From: Methanocella arvoryzae MRE50 | GTDB lineage: Archaea > Halobacteriota > Methanocellia > Methanocellales > Methanocellaceae | Assembly (NCBI RefSeq): GCF_000063445.1 | Contig: NC_009464.1 | Span: 1,240,001 to 1,304,000 of the forward strand | DNA length: 64,000 bases | Reading direction: 5' to 3' | In this document: piece by piece, positions 1 to 7,935 of the stretch | Position numbering within the stretch: position 1 is the first letter of the stretch | Layout of the letters: each line of letters begins with the position of its first letter | Notes under the pieces: generated by a model | The model's database searches: none | Seen by the model: only the letters and a program-made list of their open reading frames with translations | Told to the model about the DNA's origin: nothing | Made by a program: the position numbers and the translations under genes

Positions 1-406
1 GGCTGGCGTTCCTGATGACGTTGATGATGGCCGCCTCTCCGCCCCGGTCGTAGTTGCCGTGCAGGTTGTCCGCCTCGTCCAGGATGACTAAACGCCGTCC
101 TCCGGTGCCTTCGAATGTGCCCGCCATAGCCGCGGGACCGGCGATCCGGTTGATCGCGTCCTTCGTGCGGACGTCAGAGGCGTTTAGCTCGATATAGTCC
201 CAGCCCATATCGTGGGCGAGCGCCAGCGCTGCGGAAGTCTTACCCACGCCCGGGCCGCCGTAGAGGATGACCGCTTTCTTGCCGGTGCCGAAGGTCTCCG
301 CCCACTGCCTGAGGGCTTTTACGGCAGCATCGTTGCCGACGATATCGGCGAGGCTGACCGGCCGGTATTTCTCAGTCCAGTCCCGGGTGTCGTTGTCCGC
401 AGTCAT
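1..406 (-). CDS. rfcL: Replication factor C large subunit (N-terminal part, runs off window)
   Basis: Clamp-loader large subunit that opens and loads the PCNA sliding clamp at primer-template junctions. Only about the first 135 codons are inside the window, reading leftward from an ATG at 406-404; the 3' end lies beyond base 1. The start MTADNDTRDWTEKYRP carries the WTEKYRP motif typical of RFC subunits. A Walker A motif GGPGVGKTS sits at about residues 50-58 and the Walker B/DEAD box LVILDEADN at about 106-114, both AAA+ hallmarks. The large subunit is preferred over the small one because of the WTEKYRPVSLADIVGND pattern and the GYEFPE-less short start, which resemble archaeal RfcL. It is divergent from the marker-2 gene, with about 55 bases between the starts. 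Confidence 0.9.
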   Translation of the reverse strand, partial: MTADNDTRDWTEKYRPVSLADIVGNDAAVKALRQWAETFGTGKKAVILYGGPGVGKTSAALALAHDMGWDYIELNASDVRTKDAINRIAGPAAMAGTFEGTGGRRLVILDEADNLHGNYDRGGEAAIINVIRNAS

Positions 407-461
407 CGAACCCTATTTCTACCCGTAAGTAAATTAACATTTGGATGGTATACTACCCTTG

Positions 462-1439
462 ATGAAACTGGAGTCACTGGCAGAATCGCTGCGGGACTAT
501 CTCGGCGCCACCCGTAAGCATTCTATTAAAAACATTGTCAACATGTTCGACGAGAAGGGCACCAACCCTTCCTTCGGGGAGGACGCCGCCATCATCGAAG
601 CCGGCGAGGAGGCGCTGCTGCTCGCTGCCGATGGCATCTGGGACAGGCTGATGAGGGCTGACCCGGAATGGTCCGGCTACTGCGCGATCCTGGTCAACGT
701 CCACGACATCGCAGCCATGGGCGGCCGGGCGCTGGGTATGGTCGATATTTTCTCCTCCAGCTCCCCGGAGCTTTCTGAAAAAGTCCTCAAAGGCATGAAG
801 GCCGGCGTGGAGAAGCTGGGCGTCCCCATCGTGGGGGGACACATACACCCTGATACACCTTACACGGCTGTCGACGTGGCCATTCTGGGCCGGGTCAAAA
901 AGGACAGCATCATCTATAGCAGCACCGCGAAGGAAGGCGACGACATAGTGCTCGGCATAGACCTCGACGGCCGGGTGCACCCGTCCTGCGACATGAACTG
1001 GGACTCGACCTTCCTGAAGGAAGCGGCAATCGTCAGGCACCAGATGGAATCGATGGTAGAGCTGGGGGAACGCCACCTGCTCACGGCGGGCAAGGACGTC
1101 AGCAACCCCGGCATCCTCGGAACGCTTGGCATGATCCTCGAAGTCTCCGGAGCCGGCGCAGAGGTAGAGCTCGACAGCATACCTAAGCCGGCCTCGCTTG
1201 ACTGGGACCGGTGGCTGAAAATGTACCCCGGCATGGGATTCATCGTGACCTGCAGGCCGGAGAACACTGCCAGAGTAATCGAAGTCTTCAACAACCACAA
1301 ACTTAATGCTTCTCGTATTGGTAAGATAGTGCCGGGCAGCCACCTCGACATAGTCAGGGGCGGCGAGCGAGCCACGGTTTTCGACTTCACGAAGCACAAT
1401 ATCACCGGGCTCCGGCCTGTCAAAGGGTGCAACCAGTAA
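462..1439 (+). CDS. Methanogenesis marker protein 2 (AIR-synthase-like)
   Basis: Member of the PurM/AIR-synthase-related superfamily (relatives: ThiL, SelD, HypE), of the type conserved across methanogens as methanogenesis marker 2; its reaction is unknown. The N-terminal ATP-binding region shows FGEDAAII (about residue 33) and the following LLAADGIWDRL; a Gly-rich VGGHIHPDT lies near residue 120. I start at ATG 462; a TTG at 441 in frame would add seven residues, and neither has a clear ribosome site, so a leaderless message is possible. The stop TAA overlaps the ATG of the next gene (TAATG), so the two are probably co-translated. Identity comes from motif and family recognition, not from a search. 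Confidence 0.82.
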   Translation: MKLESLAESLRDYLGATRKHSIKNIVNMFDEKGTNPSFGEDAAIIEAGEEALLLAADGIWDRLMRADPEWSGYCAILVNVHDIAAMGGRALGMVDIFSSSSPELSEKVLKGMKAGVEKLGVPIVGGHIHPDTPYTAVDVAILGRVKKDSIIYSSTAKEGDDIVLGIDLDGRVHPSCDMNWDSTFLKEAAIVRHQMESMVELGERHLLTAGKDVSNPGILGTLGMILEVSGAGAEVELDSIPKPASLDWDRWLKMYPGMGFIVTCRPENTARVIEVFNNHKLNASRIGKIVPGSHLDIVRGGERATVFDFTKHNITGLRPVKGCNQ

Positions 1440-2452
1440 TGTCCAAGAAAGTAGCAGTCCTCAACGGCGACGGCGTAGGCCCCGAGCTCATGGCAGCGGC
1501 CATGAAGGTCATGAAGGCCACCGGCGCTAACGTAGAGTTTATCGAATGCCCGGGCGGAGCCGAGTGGTGGCAGGCCAACGGCGGCAACACGCTCATCCCC
1601 GAGCAGTCCTGGAAGAGCATGGACGAGGCCGACGCCATTTTCAAAGGCCCGACCACGACCCCGGGCGGCATAGGCTCGCCCAAGAGCGTGGCCGTCTCCA
1701 TCAGGCAGCGGTACGATCTGTACGCCAACGTCAGGCCGATCAAGTCCTACAAGGGAACCCCGTCCCCGCTGGGCGAAGTTGACTTCGTCTGCGTGAGGGA
1801 GGGCACCGAAGGCCTGTACGTCGGGGAAGAGATCCAGATCACCGACGACGTCGTCATCGCCATCAGGAAGATCACCAGGCCCGCCTGCATGCGCATCGCG
1901 AAGTACGCCTTCGAGGAAGCGCAGCGCAGGGGCTGGAAGGCTGTTGTAGCAATCCACAAGAGCAACATCCTCAAGAAGACCGACGGCACGTTCCTGCAGG
2001 AGTGCGAGAAGGTCAAGCACGACTTCCCGGGCATAGAGCTGGAAGAATACCATATCGACAACGTGGCCCAGCAGCTCATCAAGAATCCCTTAATATTCAA
2101 CCAGAAGGTGCTGCTCTCGACCAACCTGTTCATGGACGTGCTGAGCGAAGAGTGCTCTGCGCTGGTCGGCAGCATCGGGTTAATCTATTCGGCCAACATC
2201 GGCGATAAGAAGGCCATGTTCGAGCCCGCCCACGGCAGCGCCCCGAAGTACAGGGGCATGGACAAGACCAACCCGGTCGCAACCATTCTGGCGGGCGCCT
2301 GGATGCTCGACTACCTCGGCGAGAAGCAGGCAGCCCAGAAGATATTCAAGGCCACCGAAAAGGTCATCGCCGAAGGCAAGACCATTACATACGACCTTGG
2401 CGGCAGCGCGAAGACCAGCGAGATGGCTGACGAGATAATCAAGAACTTATAA
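1439..2452 (+). CDS. Isocitrate/isopropylmalate-family dehydrogenase
   Basis: NAD(P)-dependent beta-decarboxylating dehydrogenase of the IDH/IPMDH/homoisocitrate family. N-terminal LNGDGVGPELM is the family start; the substrate loop contains SIRQRYDLYANVRP; VREGTEGLYVG matches the REN-TEGLY type seen in homoisocitrate/isocitrate members more than the bacterial LeuB loop; IHKSNILKKTDG and the C-terminal EPAHGSAPKY (cofactor/metal region) are present. Length of about 337 residues is typical. Substrate cannot be decided: 3-isopropylmalate (Leu), homoisocitrate (coenzyme B, AksF) or isocitrate are all possible. The classical IDH Ser-x-Asn pair is not clearly present, which argues against a standard IDH. 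ATG at 1439 overlaps the preceding stop; the GTG at 1427 is an upstream alternative. A hairpin with a T-run follows. Confidence 0.85.
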   Translation: MSKKVAVLNGDGVGPELMAAAMKVMKATGANVEFIECPGGAEWWQANGGNTLIPEQSWKSMDEADAIFKGPTTTPGGIGSPKSVAVSIRQRYDLYANVRPIKSYKGTPSPLGEVDFVCVREGTEGLYVGEEIQITDDVVIAIRKITRPACMRIAKYAFEEAQRRGWKAVVAIHKSNILKKTDGTFLQECEKVKHDFPGIELEEYHIDNVAQQLIKNPLIFNQKVLLSTNLFMDVLSEECSALVGSIGLIYSANIGDKKAMFEPAHGSAPKYRGMDKTNPVATILAGAWMLDYLGEKQAAQKIFKATEKVIAEGKTITYDLGGSAKTSEMADEIIKNL

Positions 2453-2461
2453 ATGAGCATA

Positions 2462-2490
2462 CGGGCCGCTGGCCCGGGCTTTTCTCTTTT
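2462..2490 (+). terminator. Hairpin plus T-run after the dehydrogenase
   Basis: GGGCC-GCT-GGCCC (2463-2475) is followed by the T/C-rich tract CTTTTCTCTTTTT, ten bases past the dehydrogenase stop. In archaea the T-rich tract alone may suffice for termination. Confidence 0.5.
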
Positions 2491-2562
2491 TCACCGGGTG
2501 AGAAGACAAGTCTTTTCGTCTATGGCCGCCTGATATATACCATCATCTCGTATGTGATATTT

Positions 2563-3228
2563 ATGGAAGTCCAGCGAAAGATCATCCGCGGGGACGGGTT
2601 CCATATCCCGGCCATTCTTATGATGCCGTACAGCTCAGGAGCGGCAGTCGTGATCGTCCACGGCTACGGCGGCTGTAAAGAGGAACAGCTCGGGCTTGCG
2701 TGGAGGATAGCGGAGATGGGTATCGCCACGTGTACGATCGATCTCCGCGGCCACGGCGAGCACTCGCTGATGCTGACTGACCGGGTGATCGAGGATGTGG
2801 AGACCGCCGTCCAGTTCTGCAGGGCTTACGGCAAGGTTGCCGTAGTCGGCCACTCCCTCGGAGGCAGGCTCGCCCTCCTGAGCAGCGCAGACCTGGCAAT
2901 CGCCATATCGCCGGCACTTTGTAAGACCTATACCCAGCAGACACACGACGGCATGAAAAAGCGCAGCTTCCGGGCTCGGGCAGCTTCTCCGGAGACAATC
3001 TTCGAGATATGCGAGGCCCTGCCCTTGTGGGAGCAAAGCGACCGGCCGGCGGCTATCATCTACGGTTCCAGGGACATACCAGAGATAGTCAAAGCCTGTG
3101 AGGAGCAGAATACAAAAGGCGTGCCCGTGACATGCATTGAGAACGCAGCCCACAACGACACTTACCTGCTTGAGGCCACGTTCGAAGAGATCGGCAAACA
3201 CCTGGCCGCAATTGTATCCGATTACTAG
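2563..3228 (+). CDS. Alpha/beta hydrolase family protein
   Basis: Small serine hydrolase fold protein of about 221 residues; substrate unknown. Strand-turn-helix VVIVHGYGGCKEEQ (oxyanion HG motif) precedes the nucleophile elbow VVGHSLGGRLAL, giving Ser as nucleophile; a late IENAAHNDTY supplies a plausible catalytic His, and IIYGSRDIPE the acid-strand region. No signal peptide, so it is cytoplasmic. ATG 2563 is chosen; GTG 2554 would add three residues. A likely TATA region (TGATATATAC) lies about 30 bases upstream of the start, so it is probably its own transcription unit. Confidence 0.8.
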   Translation: MEVQRKIIRGDGFHIPAILMMPYSSGAAVVIVHGYGGCKEEQLGLAWRIAEMGIATCTIDLRGHGEHSLMLTDRVIEDVETAVQFCRAYGKVAVVGHSLGGRLALLSSADLAIAISPALCKTYTQQTHDGMKKRSFRARAASPETIFEICEALPLWEQSDRPAAIIYGSRDIPEIVKACEEQNTKGVPVTCIENAAHNDTYLLEATFEEIGKHLAAIVSDY

Positions 3229-3281
3229 CACAGCATAACCCACCATGTTTCATTTCTACCACTGAGACTCCCAGAGGCAGA

Positions 3282-3421
3282 TTCACCACAGAGACGCACA
3301 GAGAAACGGTTCACCACAGAGGCACAGAGAAACACAGAGACGCACAGAGATTTTTGGATAGAAGGACAGATTTAAATCTATTATGGTGAGCCTCTGTGCA
3401 CCTCTGTGCCTCTGTGGTTAA
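3282..3421. repeat. CACAGAGG-family palindromic repeat, copy 1
   Basis: Intergenic element made of CACAGAGA/CACAGAGG words (3282-3350) facing the complementary CTCTGTGC/CTCTGTGG words (3391-3420), with an AT-rich loop containing TTTAAATCTATTA. A near-identical copy lies at 46302-46443. Transcripts would fold into a long imperfect hairpin. No ORF spans it. The whole gap 3229-3461 otherwise shows nothing I can name. Confidence 0.8.
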
Positions 3422-3461
3422 TAATCGCCGTACTGCTGTGGCTATAGCATAAATATGGCTT

Positions 3462-3689
3462 TTACTTCCCGGCAACTCTGGCCGCAAACTCCCTGGCCTT
3501 CTCGAGGTCGCTCTCGTCCGGCCTGCCCTTGTTGGTGCCGCCGAAGCCGATCAGATCATAGGTGGCGAGCAGGTCGGCGTCTACTTCCCCGGGCTTCTTT
3601 ACTTCGGCCTTTAGCGGGCCGGCCATGCTGTCGGCTACCTTTTTGGTGCAGCCGTGGTGTACGGATTCGCAGATTATTAGTGTCTTCAT
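3462..3689 (-). CDS. Flavodoxin-family protein, internally deleted (75 aa)
   Basis: The first 50 residues are a flavodoxin N-terminus (MKTLIICESVHHGCTKKVAD, an FMN-phosphate-loop region, then YDLIGFG). The last 24 residues, TNKGRPDESDLEKAREFAAR, look like the C-terminal end of the same family (NKGRPDEEDL type). The middle of about 80 residues that normally completes the FMN site is absent, so GFG is joined directly to the tail, in frame. A strong ribosome site (AGGAGG on the minus strand at about 3699-3704) precedes the ATG at 3689, so it may still be translated. FMN binding is doubtful. It could be a remnant or a shortened functional protein; the sequence cannot decide. Confidence 0.7.
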   Translation of the reverse strand: MKTLIICESVHHGCTKKVADSMAGPLKAEVKKPGEVDADLLATYDLIGFGGTNKGRPDESDLEKAREFAARVAGK

Positions 3690-3822
3690 TATTTTTTCCT
3701 CCTGGTTTTCAGTAATGTGAAGGATTTAAGCATCTGGTATGCATAGCGGAGCGATTGGATATCTCTGCAGGAATGATTGGTAACATTTTCCCGGCACAGC
3801 TATAACACCAGCGATGCGATAG

Positions 3823-5050
3823 ATGATCACCGGGGATCAATATCAGCTATCGTCTGATCGCAGGAGTTGCGCTGGCAGGCGCTGTCATAGCCGCCATCCT
3901 GGGGGTCTTTCCGGCTTCGTTGCAGGCCCGGCCTGCCGACAGTCCGCCCCAGATAGAGTGGAGCAAGGCATACGACTGGGGCTACTACGATTACGGCAGC
4001 TCGGTCGCCCGGACCGGCGACGGCGGCTATGCAGTTACGGGAGGCACCAGCCCGACCTATAAGGGGGACAGGGACGCGTTCCTCCTGAAGACCGACAGGA
4101 ATGGCAACCAGCTCTGGAAAAGGACCTACGGAGGAGAGAGCTTCGACTATGGCTATGCGGTGATAGAGACGGCTGATGGCGGCTACGCCATCGCTGGCAC
4201 GACCGAGTCCTACGGCCAGGGCAGTGGCGACGTATACCTTGTCCGTACGGATGCGGCCGGTAACCCGTTGTGGGAGAAGACGTTCGGAGGACCCGGCTAT
4301 GACGAAGGCCGGGCACTGCTGCAGACGCCGGACGGCGGGTACCTCATCGCAGGCGTGACCGAGTCGTTCGGCAACGGCAGCAGCGATATTTACCTGATCA
4401 AGACCGATGCCAGGGGCGAAAAGGAATGGGACAGGGCTTATGGAGGAGCCTATAACGACCTGGCCCTCTCGATCGAGCCCACAACTGACGGAGGGTACAT
4501 CATTGCGGGGAGCCACGGGGTTACGGCTAACAGCAGTGCCGCTTACCTGCTCAAGATCGATGCCGGCGGCCACTGGCAGTGGGACCAGAAGCTCGGCGGG
4601 TATAAGGATAGCGTAGCATACTACGCCAGACAGACGGCTGACGGGGGTTTCATCGCAGTCGGCTACGACAACCTGCGTGAGGGCCCGAGCAGCGTGTGCC
4701 TGTTCAAACTCGACGCCGGCGGCAATCTCATGTGGCAGAAAGCGTTCAGCGGGAGTGGAACGCAGAAGGGCTATAATGTTCACGAGACGCCCGGGGGAGA
4801 CTACGTGATCATAGGCATGGCAGGCGTTGGCGATAGTAATAGCTCTGGCATGCGATACGAGAGCCTGCTGATCAGGACAGACTTCGCCGGAGAGGTCAGG
4901 TGGCTGCAAACATACGGGGCGGACAGGGACGTGTTCACCAGGGCGGGAACGATGACGGCTGACGGAGATCTGGTCATCGTGGGCTCGACCGGCAGTCCGG
5001 GGGACGTAGAGACTTGGGACGTGTACCTGGCAAAGTTCACTGGTACCTGA
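3823..5050 (+). CDS. Exported beta-propeller-like repeat protein; start is frameshifted
   Basis: About 400 residues made of six to seven repeats of roughly 55 residues, each with the pattern W-x-(K/R)-x-YGG, then D-x-G, then T-x-DGGY-x-I-AG-x-T and (V/I)YL-(I/V)-K-T-D-x-x-G-x. This resembles blade repeats of archaeal and bacterial surface propellers. In the reading frame of the body, codons from 3836 encode a clear signal peptide (ISYRLIAGVALAGAVIAAI then FPASLQA), but that frame has no ATG, GTG or TTG before 3920. The only suitable ATG (3823) is in the neighbouring frame; dropping one G from the GGGG run at 3832-3835 joins them. Either the gene has a real or sequencing frameshift, or translation begins at TTG 3920 without a signal. 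Function unknown. Confidence 0.7.
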
Positions 5051-5188
5051 ATCCCGGGCTCTTCAACACGGCTGATCAAAATGTGGAGAAACACTATCAG
5101 CCGGGCCGGCGATTTATTACTGATACCAAACGACGTGCTGCAGCGCTGAACCGTCATGCCTGAGCCTGCAGGCGCCGGAGGTTTAACT

Positions 5189-6061
5189 ATGGCCAGACAT
5201 CACACGCTGAATTTACCTGGAAGCGCCAGGGCCACGGACGAGCCGGGCTCGATCTTTTTCGTGGGGACAGCGACCACGATCATCAGAAATAACGGCTTCA
5301 CCATTCTTACCGACCCGAACTTCGTCCACGCAGGTGATCACGTGCACCTCGGGTACGGGCTGACGGCAGAGAGACTGACGAATCCGGCGGTCGAGATCGA
5401 GCGGCTGCCCGAGATCGACTTCTGCCTTTTGTCACACATGCACGGCGATCACTGGGATGACGTGGCCACTGAAAAGCTGCGCAAAGACATACCGGTCGTC
5501 ACCACCCCGGAAGCGGCGAGCGTGCTCAAGGATAAGGGCTTCACCAACACGCGGCCGCTCGATACGTGGGACCAGATCACCGTCAATAAAGGAGGAGTGT
5601 GGGCGCGCATCACCTCCCTGCCGGGCAAGCATGGCCCTCCAGTCCTGGACATCGCGCTGCCCGAAGTGATGGGCAGCATGCTGGAATGGGGCAAAGGCAA
5701 CGCTGTCTCAGGCCCCAGGATATACATTTCGGGAGATACGCTGGTGTTCGACGACCTGAAGGAGATACCGAAGCGGTACCACGATATCGACCTGGCGCTG
5801 TTTCACCTCGGCGGCACCCGGATCATGGGCATTCTCGTGACCATGGACGCGGAGCAGGGCATCGAAGCGATCCGGATCATCAAGCCCGGGCACTCCATAC
5901 CCATCCACTACAACGACTATGACGTGTTTAAGTCGCCGCTGGAGGATTTCCAGAAAGCGGTGAAAGAAGCCGGGCTGGAATCAAGGGTCACATACCTGAA
6001 GCACGGGGACACGTTTACCTTTGACAGGCTTCCCCGGAAGGAAGTGCCGCTGAGCCGGTGA
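5189..6061 (+). CDS. MBL-fold metal-dependent hydrolase
   Basis: Metallo-beta-lactamase-fold protein of about 290 residues, UlaG/UPF0173-like. The signature SHMHGDHWDD (HxHxDH, two-metal site) lies at about residue 80; later ligands are suggested by YISGDTL and the closing IPIHYNDYD. No signal peptide, so cytoplasmic. Start at ATG 5189 is preferred because GGAGGT sits just upstream; an ATG at 5156 in frame has no such site. Substrate not predictable; lactonase or phosphodiesterase-like activities are known in the superfamily. Confidence 0.82.
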   Translation: MARHHTLNLPGSARATDEPGSIFFVGTATTIIRNNGFTILTDPNFVHAGDHVHLGYGLTAERLTNPAVEIERLPEIDFCLLSHMHGDHWDDVATEKLRKDIPVVTTPEAASVLKDKGFTNTRPLDTWDQITVNKGGVWARITSLPGKHGPPVLDIALPEVMGSMLEWGKGNAVSGPRIYISGDTLVFDDLKEIPKRYHDIDLALFHLGGTRIMGILVTMDAEQGIEAIRIIKPGHSIPIHYNDYDVFKSPLEDFQKAVKEAGLESRVTYLKHGDTFTFDRLPRKEVPLSR

Positions 6062-6090
6062 AAAAAAGGTTAAAAATAGAGGCGCCCGGA

Positions 6091-7497
6091 TTACTTCTTC
6101 TTCCCGGACGTCTTCTTCGAGACCTTGAATTTGGGGCCCTGCCCGAGGTTGATCGAAGCGGGGCTCACGGCAGGCATCAGCTCGGCCGGAATCCGGGGAG
6201 CGGTGACCGCTTTCTTCCGGGTTACCGGGGCCGGGGCTTCATGCTCCTCGCGCTCGTCTTCGCCGTCCACCTGGAATACGAAGTACTTGCGCACGAAGTC
6301 GTGCAGTTCCTCGTCCGATACGGAGGAACGCCTGTCCTCGGCATCGTACATCTTCTGGATGTCCTTGTGGATGCACTTGATGCGGGGGTCGTGCTTGTTT
6401 ACCTGGGCTTTGATGCCGAGCAGTTCTGACAGGGCTTCCTCGACCTTGAGGCGGATGACATCTGTGCCGGAGGTGTCGCCGATCATGAGGTTCCTCTTGC
6501 CGCCGACAAGCTCGGGCGGGAAGGGCTCGTAGGTGAAGGGATTCTTGATGATGCCGGCGGTGTGGATGCCGGACTCGTGGGAGAAGATGTTCTTGCCCAC
6601 GATGGCTTTGTTCCTCGGGACGCGCAGGCCGATCTCCTGTTCCATGTACTCCGCGAACTCTGTCGCCTTCTGTAGGTTGTACTTCTCGAAGCCCTCGACC
6701 CTGGTGATCAGGAAGGCCATGATCTTTTCCAGTTCAGTGTTGCCGGCACGCTCGCCAATGCCGAGGAAGGTCAGGCTGGCCCAGTCCGCGCCGTACCACA
6801 GGCCGGCCAGCGTGTTCCCGATGCCGAGGCCGAAATCGTCGTGGACGTGCATCTCGATGTGTTTCACGCCCATCTCTTTCAGATTCTTGACCACTGTGGG
6901 GATGCCGTAGGGCTCCTCATACCCGGGGAAGGGGATGCCGTAGCCCAGGGTGTCGCAGATCCTGATGATGGTGTCGGGGTCTATTTCGATGAGCTTCTGG
7001 ACGAAGGGATATACGAATTCGTAGTTAGCCCGGGAGGTGTCCTCTATGTGGCACCGGGTCTTGAGCCCGTGATCGATCGCGTACTGGAGCGCCTTGAGGT
7101 ATTTCTGTTCCGCCTCAGCGTAGCTCTTCAGGCCCATCTTGTCGAAGATGTGGGAGTCGGACACCGACATCAGAATGCCGGTTTCCCTGATGCCGTCGAC
7201 CTTGAGCACCTCGTCGATGTCTGCCGGGTTTGCCCTGGCCCAGCCGGTGACCTCCGGGAACTCGTAGCCGTAGTCCATCATACTCTTACAGGCGTCCTTG
7301 TCACGGTCGTTATAGACGAACGTCTCGAGCTTTTCCACCCCCATCTCGTGGAGGTACTCGAAAATCTGGAGCTTGTGGGACTTCTTCATCACTACGCCGG
7401 GCATCTGACAGCCATCACGAATGGTCGTGTCGCTGATCTTGATTTCCGCCGAGTGGGGGAGCCGTATTTTGGGCATGTCTTCGTACGTTCTCATCAT
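6091..7497 (-). CDS. Re-citrate synthase-like / homocitrate synthase family enzyme
   Basis: DRE-TIM aldolase-type acyl-CoA condensing enzyme of 468 residues. ISDTTIRDGCQMPG supplies the metal-binding D and catalytic RDG; HIEDTSRANYEF, ICDTLGYGIPFPG and the HVHDDFGLGIGN metal-ligand motif follow, then GIGERAGNTELE. The segment ETFVYNDRDKDAC, FPEVTGWARA, and ETGILMSVSDSHIF recalls the anaerobic (Re)-citrate synthases described from Clostridium kluyveri more than LeuA, AksA or NifV. That would give citrate for glutamate synthesis. Homocitrate or isopropylmalate synthase activity cannot be excluded. The C-terminus (about residues 415-468) is a low-complexity, Lys-rich extension. Palindromes at 7571-7580 and 7594-7607 lie in its upstream region. 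Confidence 0.75.
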   Translation of the reverse strand: MMRTYEDMPKIRLPHSAEIKISDTTIRDGCQMPGVVMKKSHKLQIFEYLHEMGVEKLETFVYNDRDKDACKSMMDYGYEFPEVTGWARANPADIDEVLKVDGIRETGILMSVSDSHIFDKMGLKSYAEAEQKYLKALQYAIDHGLKTRCHIEDTSRANYEFVYPFVQKLIEIDPDTIIRICDTLGYGIPFPGYEEPYGIPTVVKNLKEMGVKHIEMHVHDDFGLGIGNTLAGLWYGADWASLTFLGIGERAGNTELEKIMAFLITRVEGFEKYNLQKATEFAEYMEQEIGLRVPRNKAIVGKNIFSHESGIHTAGIIKNPFTYEPFPPELVGGKRNLMIGDTSGTDVIRLKVEEALSELLGIKAQVNKHDPRIKCIHKDIQKMYDAEDRRSSVSDEELHDFVRKYFVFQVDGEDEREEHEAPAPVTRKKAVTAPRIPAELMPAVSPASINLGQGPKFKVSKKTSGKKK

Positions 7498-7570
7498 CGA
7501 AAGGTCACCTACCGTAAATTCAGAACTACATACTATGTGCTAGTTTAAAAGATTTATGTCTTCGAACTGG

Positions 7571-7607
7571 CAGAATTCTGCAGGATTAAACAAGTAATTC
7601 GAATTAC
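7571..7607. promoter_or_regulatory. Two palindromes upstream of the citrate-synthase-like gene
   Basis: CAGAATTCTG (7571-7580) and the perfect 14-base palindrome GTAATTCGAATTAC (7594-7607) lie just upstream (minus-strand sense) of a probable TATA element (TTTTAAAC, about 7543-7550). A further GAATTAC half-site occurs at 7673-7679. This placement suits an operator for a dimeric regulator of the 7497 leftward gene. No regulator can be assigned. Confidence 0.45.
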
Positions 7608-7675
7608 AGGCGGTAGAATCGATTTATTTCCGAATAATATGGTAAATTTCTGAGTATCTCCGGAAAAGGTCCGAA

Positions 7676-7882
7676 TTACGACGCTTGATCTACTATCACC
7701 TTTATTCTGCCCACTCTCCCATCTCTCAGCCGGACCTTGATCCCGTGAGGATGGGTAGGGGAATTAGTGAGGATCGCCGCAACGATGCCCCGTGTCAGCT
7801 TGCCGGTTGGCTGGTCCTGCTTGAGCACGATGTCCACGGTAGCGCCGATTTTTACGTCTTTTCTGATCTTCCCGTCGGCCAT
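7676..7882 (-). CDS. YwbE family protein (DUF2196)
   Basis: 68-residue protein matching the YwbE pattern almost throughout: GATVDIVLKQDQPTGKLTRG, then AILTNSPTHPHGIKVRLRDG and VGR. The family is small, widespread in bacteria and some archaea, and has no established function. The ATG is at 7882-7880. It sits between the citrate-synthase-like gene and a TrmB regulator, all on the minus strand. Confidence 0.88.
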   Translation of the reverse strand: MADGKIRKDVKIGATVDIVLKQDQPTGKLTRGIVAAILTNSPTHPHGIKVRLRDGRVGRIKVIVDQAS

Positions 7883-7935
7883 GAAAGGCCATATGGGTGC
7901 AGCAGGATAAAAGGCTGCCGGGCGAAATGCGGGAA

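Noticed and set aside
474-2053. Long reading frames on the minus strand (474-1397, 914-2053)
   Set aside because: They lie opposite the marker-2 and dehydrogenase genes, whose proteins carry clear family motifs; the opposite frames show no motif and come from the high G+C codon bias.
3282-3421. CRISPR array
   Set aside because: CACAGAGG words recur, but at uneven short spacing, without unique spacers, and in both orientations as a palindrome; no cas gene is present.
3827-4909. 360-codon minus-strand frame opposite the repeat protein
   Set aside because: The plus-strand protein has regular 55-residue repeats; the minus frame is its shadow with repeated but meaningless pieces.
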